A stretch of 64,000 bases of DNA from the NCBI GenBank assembly GCA_025024175.1, contig QCXZ01000064.1, forward strand, positions 9,858,001 to 9,922,000. Reading direction: 5' to 3'. Shown piece after piece: positions 13,001 to 24,658 of the stretch. The notes beneath the pieces are model-generated. The model was not told the origin of the DNA. It worked only from the letters and a program-made list of their open reading frames with translations, and made no database searches. A program made the translations under genes and the position numbers. The number at the start of each line of letters is the position of its first letter. Position 1 is the stretch's first letter. The DNA comes from Rhyzopertha dominica. Lineage: Eukaryota; Arthropoda; Insecta; Coleoptera; Bostrichidae.

Positions 13001-14094
13001 TTAGGTGATAAAATGAAGAATTATTTCCTATACTTAGAATAGAAGAGTCGCTTTACTGTCTTATATGAAGAAGAATAATTGACCTGCATAAAGAGGTAGT
13101 ACAAAATAGTTTGTATCTATATTGACATAAACTATACATAGGTATTCGGTTTTTTTATCTTACAAAACATTAATTCACGGCAGCACATATCCCGACGATT
13201 TTGAAAAGGAAACCTTTATGTGCCGTAACCGCATTAAAATACAACATAAACATTACTTTAATAGCAACAGAAGCGCAAGCAACCGCATCTACCAACATGA
13301 TTAGAAGCCAAAGTTTGCATTGAAAAATGCTCGTCGCGCCCCATACGCTAGGGTGGAAATTTTTGATACACAAAGCGCAAGGTGTTTGCTAAGATTACGC
13401 AGTAGGTAGGCAATTTAAAAGTTTGCTTGGGGGAGGAAATCCATTAGAGAGGTGACGTGAAAAGCAGGGCGGAGCGCTTCTGTATTAATTAAGGGCTACC
13501 TGTCACTAAACGGGCCGTCTTGTGATGGATGGCCTCAGCAGCGACTCGTCGGGAAGTCATGAAGGCTTAGATGACATTCAATATTGCCGCTAACATGCCT
13601 GATAACGAAACATCAGTCTGGTTTTATTGTCGAGGTTTTGTGCGAAACACATATCGTCCGCTTAAACAATAAAATAATTTGCAAAACTTTAGTTAACCGA
13701 TTATTATACACTGTACACATACTTTGACTTTGTTTTGATTGTAGCTTCGTTTCTGCCGCCATTTTAAAAATATAGCAATTTATACAAAAAGTGTTTCGAT
13801 ATTAAAAATAAAAAAAAGTTATACTTTTTAAGGATCTACCGATAATTAAATAAAATGAATCAAGGTCTAGTCCCACATCATTTTTATTAATGAACAGCAT
13901 AGCGCTTTCGGCCACTAAAAAATGGTTATACTTAGTGCAACATTAAAATAGATTGGTCTCTGTGCATAAACCACAATACTTTTAGAATATGCAGCAGGAG
14001 CGCAGTTGTACTCTAAAAAAACTTAATATTTCTAATATTAAACGTTATATTTGTATTTTTCGAAGTATAGTTTTTTATCCTATGCTATACAAAA
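13001..14094. other. Intergenic DNA, no gene recognised
   Basis: A GC-richer block at 13440-13570 (AGCAGGGCGGAGCG, GGCCGTC, GCGACTCGTCGGG) lacks an ORF. It may be a conserved non-coding element or old repeat. Confidence 0.35.
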
Positions 14095-14650
14095 GAAGCA
14101 AAATTATTTTATCAGCAGGGCATATTTGCTCTATTGTTGTTTTATTATTGTTCCTTGACATCCATTTTATTTTATAAGTTATTCCCCTATGAGTATTCAG
14201 CTTCAGTACTTGATTTGACACATGTAAAAAAACAATTTGTTATATAGCAATTTCTTCTGTGATAATCGTGTTTTATAAAGAGGAAGCCATATTATTGTCA
14301 TGATTATAAGCACATATATGGCTGTCATTGCGTAGACCCTACTAAAAATTATTTTTTTACAAAAAAGTACAAAAGTTATGTTTCTAACAAAAATAATTAT
14401 AGAATGCGGTTTATAATCAGTGCAGATAGGTTTAAGATGCCACATGATTAGAAAATTTTTTTATACTTTGTTAATATTTCTTTTAAATTGATTAATATTG
14501 AACCGCTTAAAAATTTTGTACACATATCTCGTATGAATATGTTTCACAGAAAATTTTGTTTGGTAGTAGTTTCTTATGACTACAATTCAATACTACGCAT
14601 ATTTTATGTCGTCTGGTACCATATATATCTCGGTCTGAGGACATGTTTTA
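14095..14650 (+). repeat. Diverged direct repeat, copy 1
   Basis: Shares with copy 2 (15798-16545) an ordered set of blocks: AAGCAAAATTATTTTAT, ATTTTATTTTATAAG, AGCTTCAGTAC, AGTGCAGATAGGTTTAAGAT and GCTTAAAAATTTTGTACACA. Identity is roughly three-quarters by eye. No coding function was recognised, so it is likely an old interspersed repeat or local duplication. Confidence 0.75.
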
Positions 14651-15797
14651 TTTTACAGAAGAGGAATATGGGTTGCAACTTTACCCAATCGTTAAGAAAT
14701 AAATCATTCTCCGCCAAATCAGTTAAAACACCGAAAGATCCATTTAAGATGCTGAATGCAACAGAATTAATTATATTAAATATTATTAAATTATAATAAA
14801 TTGTTATAAAACCGTTTTGTAACTGATTTATAGTAATTTTTATACCACCTCTGGAACTATCTACAAAACTGTTATATAACACCTACTGAAACCATCATGG
14901 GATACTGTATATAACTAAAATGTTTTATAAAGATGCGCCTTTTTGCATCTTTAAGCATTCTATAAACGTTGTGACAATGTTTACAAGAGTACCACTGTTT
15001 TATAAACGTTTGCCTGACCATTATAAAGCTGTAAGTTGCTAGTTAGGTAGGTATTTAATATTGTGCTTATAAAACAGTGTAGAAAAGGTTGTTTTTGCCA
15101 CTAAGTTCTTCTTTTAAAATGTAAGGATTAGCAGGGTTATTATTGAGACTTCTACTTGCAATTACAATCGCTCCATTTACATAATTTTTGCAAGATCAAG
15201 CATTTTGTTCATTTACCTTGCTTGTTTCTACAACAGTAGGATACTTTTACTTGCTGCTAAAGCTAACAAAGCGGTAAGTATTTTCCTTGCTGTTACCGTA
15301 AGAACATCGCACAGATTTAGAAGGGGTTTCTTGAATTGGATTTAAAAGTTTCGACGAGGTACACTTAAGTAGAATTAAATAAAAAAGATCTATAATTGAA
15401 ATTTATTTATTGATATTGAAATGAAATGCGCAGTTAGTACAACTATTTACAAAAAATGGAACAGTATAAATCTTTTCGGTTTTGGTTACCTATATTATTA
15501 GCTAAATAACTTCTTGAAGGAGAAGCTGTAGTAGCAGGTAATGGTTCAACATATGATTTAGAACTATTGCAGGATGACATGTTTTTTTTATTTATTTACA
15601 TACCAGGCTACAACAGTAACCAGTTATAATACTACGCTTTATACATGTATACTGTGCTCTGCAGAGGTAGAACACATGTACGCAGTCTGGAAACTATAAC
15701 TAAAATAACAAAAAATAAAACTAACTATTCGAAAAAATATATAGGTAAATTAAATTGAAACAACTTTAAAACTACAAAGTACAGCTCAACCTAACAA

Positions 15798-16545
15798 GCA
15801 AAATTATTTTATAATTTCCAAATTGCAAGGCTCGTTTGCTTTATTGTTGTTTTTTTATTATTCCGAGATGCCTATTTTATTTTATAAGATATTGCCTTAC
15901 GAGTATTTAGCTTCAGTACATTAAATTGTCATATAGTTTACTGTCAGGAACATTTTCACAACAAAATTATAAAATAGTTTTAAGCACCNGTTTTTATTCA
16001 TTTTATAAACATTTTCAGAACTTTTTATAGAATAATTTTCCCAGTGGAGACGAATTATTTTATAAAGGGTTTAAAATGTGTTATTCAACAATGAATTGTC
16101 ATGTGGTGAGCATTTACAAAACTATTATATTAAGTCTTGATTTCACCATGTAAAAGGCAGTGTTGATATATAGCTATTTCTTCTGTGAGAAATATGTTTT
16201 ATAAGAAGAGGACATATTATTATCCCGATTTTAATCACATTTATGGGCGCCATTGTATAAAGCCCACTAAAAATTATTTGTTTACAAATACGTAAGTTGC
16301 AAAAGTTATCTTTATAAAAAACTGATTATAAAATGAGGCTTATAAACAGTGCAGATAGGTTTAAGATGCCCCATGATTAAAAATATTTTTTTGTATTTTT
16401 AAGTGTTCATTTTAAATTGATAAAATACTTATTATTTTTGAAGTGCTTAAAAATTTTGTACACATAAATGCATACTATGTTTCAAAGTTTCATTAGACTA
16501 CATGTCAATACTACGCATATTTTGTATTATTTGGTACGGTATACA
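15798..16545 (+). repeat. Diverged direct repeat, copy 2 (with about 200-bp internal insertion)
   Basis: Same block order as 14095-14650, but 15935-16145 has no counterpart in copy 1. Homology stops at about 16545, exactly where CAGGGTCCGCCACC begins after GGTACGGTATA (copy 1 continues GGTACCATATATATC). This suggests a later insertion at a TA site. Confidence 0.7.
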
Positions 16546-17026
16546 GGGTCCGCCACCTAAAACTCCCCAGATTCGTATTTTTTTTATTTTTTTAGGTACA
16601 ACCTTAAGTTATATGTCAAATTGTAGATCTTTTTAAACTCTTTAAAAATAAAATATTGGGTGTCCAAAAGTTTTTTTGTTAATTATCATATTTTGCAAAT
16701 AAAGTTAATTTTTGTAAATATTTTTTATCCTTACTCCGTATAATAAATATTGCTTTATAGTTGGATGCCGGCTTTTATTTTCTTCATGTAGTGTTTTTAC
16801 CATGTATGCGTAATTTTTATTACTTCTTAATGAAAAACAAGAAAAAATATTCGCCGCCATTTTTGTTAATAGGGTTGTTCAGAATGTTTAAGTGTTATTT
16901 TTGTAGCTTATTACGGTACAAATTATGCCTACATACCCATCGCTGCACACCAAACCCCAAAATTTGGAATAATTTTTAAATAAATAAAGTACAAAGTTCG
17001 TTCTACAGAGAGAGGCTAGGAAACGA

Positions 17027-17085
17027 AACCCTGCGATGAGGCTAGAGCGTGATGTAGAAAACCAAACTAGCCTCATCGCAGGGTT
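17027..17085. repeat. Perfect 19-bp inverted repeat (hairpin)
   Basis: AACCCTGCGATGAGGCTAG (17027-17045) is followed after 21 bases by its exact reverse complement (17067-17085). It is GC-richer than the surroundings. Confidence 0.85.
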
Positions 17086-17170
17086 GCCTGCCTTATGGTG
17101 ATCGAAAATTGATATACTTGCCGTAAACTTGTAAATATTGGACATTTTCATCCACCCTGTTGGCGGAAGT

Positions 17171-20100
17171 AAATTTTCGTTTAATATTTATTTTGTTTGC
17201 TGAATTCTACCAATATGGATATGTTGAGCGAGTCATAAACAATTATATATGTTACCTTTTAGTATTAAATCCTCTGCCCGTTAACCTCCTGGAGCTTTTA
17301 ATTTTTTGTTTCTTTTAAACATAGTAACCGACCATAATTTTCTCGCTAATTTGTTGGTTTTTTTCCCACGTAATTGTTGAAAAATTCATAAATGCAACAA
17401 CGCGACGTAAAATATTTGAGTACTACCAACTGCTAACAACTAACAACTTCTAGAATGGTCAAATTAAATAAATTAAGGAAGCATTGTCTGAATGTGATTA
17501 CACATCAATAGATTTGAGAAAAATCAATTTAGTAAATATATCCATTATTCAAATATCGTCATTTTCGCCATCACATGAAAAATTAGATATAAATGCGAAA
17601 TCCTTTATTGTGATCGGACAAAAATATTAGTAATGGTTGTACCGTTCTCAGTACTTAATACAAGTACTAATACTGAAGAAATCAATTTACATCGATTATA
17701 GGTATTCCAAGCTTCAAGGAAGTACATATCGATTTATCACTATTTTGTTAGGTATATACAGCTGACTGAAGTAACCAAGTATCATATCTTCAAATTTCTG
17801 TATTTTATTCATATTGCCTCTCAAAATGTTTAGTTTATATTTCGTATCGGTTTTGGGAATGGGGCATATTTGTGACGTTCCAGCGGGTAGGTTCTTAAGC
17901 GGACGAGAAACAGATGCGCTCCATTTTCAGTGTGTTCCTTCAACTGTTCACAGGTTAGTACTGTTTAAATTTTTAATTTTTATTGTTTGTGTTCCCTTTT
18001 TAATCACATTATGTAATTAGTTTTAAACAAACACCATTGTCATCCAATCAACGCAGTTCTTTAACTCAAACTGTTCTGTTAATTAATTAATTAGGACATA
18101 TGCTGTACTTGGAGTCAACGGTAACATTGCAAGCTATGCTGCTGTTGTAGTCTTCTTTTTAAACTATTTGTGTCATTTTATTAACTGTGTTCTCGTATTC
18201 TTTGATTAGCTGCATCCACGCAGAAATAGTTAGATGTGATGCTTGAAAGTGTGATGTTAGAGCCTTGATGCACGAACTAATATTTTCTCCCGTGCTGGGC
18301 AAATATCTGGTAAAATAAAAACCAAGTTTTTGCACCAAACCATTCAACTATATAGCTAAGTCGCCTCCTGCATGGGACCTTAGTACCTGCTGACCATAGT
18401 CGGCTATGCTAACAAAAATCTCTTCAGTTTTGAATCTTGAGAGTGAAAGTGATATCGAACACAGATCTAGAATTGTCAGTTCATTCATTGTTTTAAATAA
18501 CAATTTTCAGCAGGATTGCTACAGTTTGTTAGCCTCCCAAATTTGATCTTGTTTAGTAATAAATTAGATGTTTTGAGATTGTTTCGTATTATTTATGATT
18601 ACATCAAATCTCCCTATTTACGTGAGTAACCAGTGCTTCGAAGGTACTAAAATAACACAACGTAGGTAAGTACTGGACGATCACATCTCAATCTAAATCT
18701 CTACGAACCTGGGTATGTTACATTACATGACGTTGCTTTATATGCACTTGTTTTTGAAAATTCACCAGCGGCATCATGCCTTTTATTATTCCCTAGGCGT
18801 CAATAAGCGACACGTGACCTGTAACAGCACGACGGGCAGCGATTATTTCCTAATGCACCTCTGACACCCGCTTATCATTTCCTTCCTGGATGATAGGGAC
18901 TTAACGTACGGCCTTCACGGTTGCAAACTTCCGTTTTTTATCGATGTAATGCTTTTTACTGTGGACTAAGGTATAATTTTTAGTTATCTCCTATAGAAAA
19001 ATGACTAGAATCTAGGTGTTGTTTATTACTAGTAGTAGGTATAACAGACTATTTACAAAGTAAAATCTGTTAAAAATGAGAACTGGCGAATTGAGTATAA
19101 AAAATATGTGGGTACTCAATTTGTCTATCTTGCATTAACATAACTGCCTTCACGTTATTCAGTGTAAAGGGTAATTTTGACTTGTTACCTCCGATATTTG
19201 CTTAAGGTGGTGGTCAAGTCATATTATCTTGAAAAGCAATATATGTTAATACAGTTTCCTTCTTGTCTATAACCAAAAACATTAATTTACTGGTCTTCTT
19301 GAATCTGGGATATCGTCTAATAAAATGATAGCGGCATTTGCTCAACGCAATGTGTCCACAGCTTTGCAGACATGGGAATCTTGTCGCTATGGTTAACGCT
19401 TGAGTTTTTCTATTTTATTTTACTATATTCGCTTTAAGGGACCAGCTCTTAACGGCAAGAAAGCTTGTTTATCACTAATTGATACGGATAATTAAACCAG
19501 GAGACTAGTGGGTATCGGATGCTCTCATTTGTATCAGACATTCATGAACACACGGGTCAAACCTGCCTTTTAAATTAATTTGACGTTATTACTGTTACCT
19601 GGGACTAAATCCTAACACCGTTGAGGCTGCAAAAATGTCACAAATCGTCGAATACCATATAAATAACAATATAAGTGTCAATTGCAAAGAAAACTCGTTT
19701 GAGAGACAATCAGGTGAAAGTTCAATTTGTTGCACCAGCCCTGCCACGTAAGTTCACGTAAGTCCCATCACCCGCTTACTTGACCAGTTTTATTTATGAA
19801 CGCCTGTTATGTTATGCCCTTTCCGACCACTTTTTGTCTTACCCCTCACTGCATAAATCATCGTCAAAGACTTTCCTTTATTACGTTTATTGCATTCATG
19901 TAAGGTATTTACATAACAAAGATATTAACTGGTGTGCTGTGTGCTTGGGCTTTCCAGATTTAAAACATTACACTGTTTGGCAAATTATTGCATATTTTAG
20001 GGGCACGATACCGGAAATTTCTATCTAGAGTTGTTCACATAGTTGGACAACTACTGCAAGATCAACGAAATGTCGCAAGCTACTGTTCATGTCACTGCTG

Positions 20101-20449
20101 TCTGTATATGTCTAAAGAGCAACGTACTAGAGCTTCGGTGTTTTTAAGTATTATGATTTGCGCAGAAATGTGCTAAAATGAATAGTTTATGGTTCAGTTA
20201 TTTTCAGCAGATATAGTCGCCGATAATATGGCGTTATATGAGTGCGCTTGCTTACGTTCGTTTTGTTCAAATAGCAGTCTCGCAATTTGCATCTTCACTA
20301 ATTTCACTGCCAAATTCTAGGTTCGACGAGACAGTAAACTACACCACAAGAGTTTAATTAACTGATGATTAGGCTTTCTATTTAGTTTTAGTTTGGAAAA
20401 TGGTCCTAATTAGTTTTAGGAAGACCGTAGTATTTTATGTGATACACGA
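17171..20449. other. Intergenic DNA, no gene recognised
   Basis: The 18780-18930 block is GC-richer (CGACACGTGACC, GCACGACGGGCAGCG) without an ORF. Frames at 17814-18020 and 19780-20176 (+) match nothing I know. Confidence 0.4.
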
Positions 20450-20765
20450 TCAGCATCTCTCATATTCCATACAGTTTTCTTAATGTTAACGGGCTGATCA
20501 ATCTTCAGTTGAAAATAACTATGGTATTGAGGTGTACCCTGAGTTCAGTACCAGTTACTGATTCGGACTGACTAATTGGTTGTTAATCCATGGCTAAATC
20601 CAATGATTTAATTAGTTTGAGGTTAGTGTTACAAACCCCGTAGACTATCTGCGTATCGTCAGCCTACACGCTTGTTCTACATTTATGCATCTACTCGTGC
20701 TATACGAGTACAAAGAGAACAGCAGTAAACCCAGAATGCTGCCCATGTGGTACCTCTTTTTTTGA
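20450..20765 (-). pseudogene. Non-LTR reverse-transcriptase fragment (motifs B and C)
   Basis: On the minus strand EVPHG continues after a frameshift as GSILGLLLFSLYS, which is RT motif B. About 70 bases on, ADDTQIVYG is the catalytic motif C. The N-terminal and C-terminal parts were not recognised. Confidence 0.75.
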
Positions 20766-22852
20766 TGGTCACAGTCTTACTGTTCTCTATTAGTTTATTT
20801 TGTGCTTGCTTTCGTTTAGGATGCCAATGCTAGACAATGCTAGACAGGTAAAGTGTCGCCCGCTTTTGCTTTCCTATAGCTTCGCATGTATGTATATGTT
20901 TTGACTAACTTTCAGGAATGAGACTCAGTAGAGCTTAACCGAGGGTCTCGATATACAACAACCACTATTGACATTATGGTATGTGATGCAGTCTTCTACG
21001 GTAGGTAGCCTTACCCATGGTTTTCATTCGTGGCATTATGATGGCAGTACGATACACACAGGAGGCAGTGGAACTTTTTCAACAAAACAATGCTAGTCCT
21101 CATATTGCAAGGTTTACCCTATACTTCATTGAAGAGTTTGATGTTAACCATATATGACTTGGCTTGTGATTGTGATTGTTTTTAATTAGTCAGTATATTT
21201 ATAATCCAATGAGTGGGGTATCACTTCATATTATATTTCAATAGATAAAGTTACAGGAGGAAAGATACATGTGGTATAATGACGACCTTTGTACATGAAT
21301 ATGAATAATAACGAAGCCACGAGGAACCTCCTCAATAATAAGATAGGAACAGTATGGTGGGACAAAATAGACCGACGCTTTTCGTATTCTTTTAATGGGC
21401 TAGTTGTTTACTGGGCAGAAGATAGCAAAAGAACTGGTCTTTGTGGGCTGTTATTTAGACCACAAATGATTTAAATTTTACTTTTCGAGTTCCATCTATA
21501 CCTTAGACTTGGAAACTGTATCAATAGTCAGCTCCTGACAGGTGCAGAATTACTGTTATTGGCGATAGTCATCAAAGTGTTTAAATATTCTGTTTAAGCG
21601 TACTCTGGTAACCATGTTGATAAGTATAATTAACATGCTTATATGAAATTGTGGTGCACACAGTTATCAGTGTGGAGGTAACCCTATATAACTAGAATAT
21701 ATTATATTTATGAGAAATCTTATTAAAGACATATTATATTTACGTATATCTGGAAAAACTAAGTAGCTACTCTAATTTATAATTGATGTTTTGCAAACAA
21801 CGGAAACAAGACAATATTTCAAGGTTCAAATTTCTATCGTTAAGGGACAATTTAAGAAGCACCTTTTCCTGGAACTGTTACGTTCGAGAGGGTAATGCAC
21901 ATGGCTACTTTCGTTCGTGAGAATTAAGGAAATGAATCCGCTAATGTGCAAAACATGGTTCTAATTTAAGAAGGTTTATCACACTTTGCGGTGTAATGGA
22001 GTTTTATTCTTCAACAAGTTTACACTTTTATCTCCAGTTATAGTACATTTGAGAGGCGCCAACAAATATTCTGTTATTTGCCGCAGCTAGGCATGTCTCT
22101 TATTCCCGTGATAAACTATAAGATACACAAAGCTTTTGCTTTATATATCGCGACGTTTTCTGTTGAATTGTGATTTATGTGTACTCAAAAACTAAGAAAT
22201 CTAAAAAGTAGAAAATAATGATATGTATCGAATCTGTTTTCGGACCTTAACAGCTTAAATAGATTTTGGTTAACTATTATAGACGGTGTTTAAATTTAAG
22301 ATTTATGTAAACTTTAAACCTGGTGTTAAGTGTAATATTTCAATAAAATTTAGCATTACAGTTTTTATTTTTCTGCCTCTTAGGTCAATTTGTTACTACC
22401 TAGCCCTAATGCGAAAAGTTTAAAAAAACAACTTTGTCCCCCGCCAAGTAGTCGTTTTTTTCATAAACCAACATAAAATAAAAAATTTGCGACCTTTCTT
22501 TGTCCACAGTCATTTAAAAAACACGTTCGAGGAATTAATTTCCTCGATAGCATGCAAATGCTAATTTCTTTTAGCTTAATTATATGTATATGCTAGGTTA
22601 AGTTAAACAGCTATCAAGCTAGACTTTGCCTAAATAATAATTGTTCATTATTCGCCTTATATTCCCAAATAACCACTGGCTACTTACAATATTGCCAATA
22701 TTTATTGGAGCATGATCGTAGAAAGTAATTTTCAATGACGCGATAATTTTCCGAGGCATGCTAGTAATGTCAAGTAATAAAAAAACTTCAGATATAATTG
22801 AGAGAAATTTTGAATCCACAGAAACACTCAATCTATTATTACATATTTTGTA

Positions 22853-22873
22853 TATGGTATGGTATGGTATGGT
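22853..22873 (+). repeat. TATGG short tandem repeat
   Basis: Four units of TATGG. Confidence 0.9.
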
Positions 22874-23693
22874 TTCGGTCCTGGTTAGGGTCTTTTTCAA
22901 CATTTATTTGAAGGCTTCTATAAAACGTATTAAACATTTAAACATACATGTACATATTTGTAAAAATAGATGTAAATGTCTCAAACGGAGCCCATCTAAT
23001 TGCAATGTTATTGCATTATACAATATTGAGAAACATCAGCAGATGTGAAGAATTTTTAGTAAAAGGTTCAGTTACAAAAAGTTCGTTAATTTAAATTTGA
23101 TGTATAGGTGACAGAAAGCTATGTGATGATTAATGCGTTGTTGTCTATAAAAAATTCAGGTAAGAATGCGTTTATAAATTTATTTTAAGACTTTTTCTGT
23201 AGGGTTGCTTATGCATTTTTTCCTTTTTTGTACATGGATCATTTTTTAAATGTTTACGTTACGTTCGGTACATATAATAGTTGTGTTTTGGTATCTGAAT
23301 TTGTGGGGCAGTTCCTTTTGTGGTTATTTATTACAGTTATTATAGGGAATTTTTAATTTTAATGGGGTGTGCAGTTGTTCAAATTAGTTTTTGCTAGAAT
23401 GAGCAAAGTCAGTGTTGTAACTGCTATTAGTAACGTAGTAACGTAGTAACGTGCTATTTTTTTCCAGAAAGACCATGGATATGTTGTAAAGCAACATATT
23501 TGTTTTATTTCGCTGTCTTTTTATTATAAAGTGCATAAACTCGTTTTTCGATAGTTTGGCTTATTTGTTGAGAAGTATAGTTATTCTTTGTAAGAAGTTG
23601 TTTGACTTTATTAATGGTTTCTGCGTTTCTGGGTGATATTATGGGCTTCTAAGTTTGCTGGTGTGATCAATAAGTTCGCTCATAACACATTTC

Positions 23694-23724
23694 TTATTTA
23701 TTTAATCATTTATTTATTTATTTA
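23694..23724 (+). repeat. TTTA-rich repeat, possible LINE tail in minus orientation
   Basis: TTTA/ATTT units followed by GACATATGGCAACTC. Short AAATA-type tails often mark LINE 3' ends, but no ORF piece was recognised beside it. Confidence 0.5.
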
Positions 23725-23967
23725 GACATATGGCAACTCAATAGAAACAGCACGTTCCCACTTACAGAGTTGCAAGTATGTAGCAATGGATATGAGAGTG
23801 ATTAAATATCTTTCTGATATTATTGTGCTGTCTTGTATTGTATTATCAGATCAAGAATGTTATTTCTGTTGTTTTCTTTATTTTCATTGCAATATTATAG
23901 GTACTTAGGTAGGTAGGTGATATATAAAAGACGTCACTAAATACCACATAAGTTGTTAAAGACATCT

Positions 23968-23973
23968 TTTATT
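23968..23973 (-). terminator. Candidate poly(A) signal of the AADAT-like gene
   Basis: AATAAA on the minus strand about 275 nt past the stop codon. It is the first canonical hexamer I noticed downstream. A variant signal nearer the stop is possible. Confidence 0.4.
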
Positions 23974-24044
23974 AGCCTCACTATCTTATAAATTAATTTC
24001 TAGCCTATAACATTATTCGCCGAGCAAAAATGGCCCGACATAAA

Positions 24045-24185
24045 TTAACATTTGTTAGTAGGCATGCATCCTCGACGAACCCGTCACTTCCGCGCTCTAG
24101 GAGTCAGCTGCCGAACCAATGGCGGAAGTAAAACAGAGATCTCGACAACCCGAGTTACGTTTGGTCTTGGACCAGAACCAACATA
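24045..24185. promoter_or_regulatory. CpG-rich segment with CCAAT box and inverted GCGGAAGT sites
   Basis: CACTTCCGCG (24084) and CCAATGGCGGAAGT (24116-24129) place two ETS-like sites in inverted orientation, with a CCAAT box. It lies in or just after the AADAT-like 3' UTR. It might be a promoter for a rightward or leftward neighbour, but no adjoining first exon was seen. Confidence 0.3.
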
Positions 24186-24247
24186 AAAAAATATTAACGA
24201 AATTTTTCTTTCGGACAACCTTTTCGAGGTTTGACCGAACTTAACAA

Positions 24248-24658
24248 CTAGGTACAATTTTCTAGCTTCCTACGCAATAGCAAGTGTTCCTCCCTTATCA
24301 ATTCAGCTAGCAACCTCATGGCCTTATCGATTTGCTTGGGGGTTGCCTTGCTGTAGGCCGCGCGGATGTAATTGCAGGCCTTCGTGGGATCTGCCATGAA
24401 TGCGTGCCCCGGCACGAAGGTAATGTGCTTCTTTATTCCGCGGGTCATGAGCATCTCGTACACGTCGCTGACGCCCTTCACCTTGATCCAGACGAACATC
24501 CCTCCGCTGGGGATGGTCCATTCGCAAAGACCCTTTAAGTGGCGCTCCATGGACGCCAGGGTGCAGTCGCGTCGGGCTCTGTAGTAATCTCGAACGGACG
24601 CGAAGTGGTCCAGGAGCTTTTCGAATCCCCAGATTTGGAATAAGTTTTGTACTAACAC
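24248..24658 (-). CDS. AADAT-like exon 5 (residues 302-437, stop TAG)
   Basis: The acceptor CCTTTCCAG precedes 24658. It encodes the small C-terminal domain: EWTIPSGGMFVWIKV, the VPGHAFMAD loop and R400 in YIRAAYSKA, which binds the substrate carboxylate in the family. A basic, leucine-rich tail of about 14 residues after the conserved LAELIREE extends beyond the usual family end. This exon is more GC-rich than its surroundings, so it produces several long antisense shadow frames. Confidence 0.95.
   Translation of the reverse strand: MLVQNLFQIWGFEKLLDHFASVRDYYRARRDCTLASMERHLKGLCEWTIPSGGMFVWIKVKGVSDVYEMLMTRGIKKHITFVPGHAFMADPTKACNYIRAAYSKATPKQIDKAMRLLAELIREEHLLLRRKLENCT

Larger units (their letters stand above)
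20766..23960. other. AT-rich intergenic DNA, no gene recognised
   Basis: Only short tandem repeats and small frames (21289-21474, 22758-23048) with no recognisable content. Confidence 0.4.

Noticed and set aside
14203..14882. Several 80-100 residue frames in the direct repeat
   Set aside because: They are not conserved in frame between the two repeat copies.
17145..17170. CCACCCTGTTGGCGGAAG as right end of an element starting at 16546 (CAGGGTCCGCCACC)
   Set aside because: The two ends share only a few bases when inverted, so the pairing is not supported.
24324..24584. Three long frames overlapping the last AADAT-like exon
   Set aside because: They arise from the GC-rich coding exon read in other frames. 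The minus-strand reading with the aminotransferase motifs is the real one.
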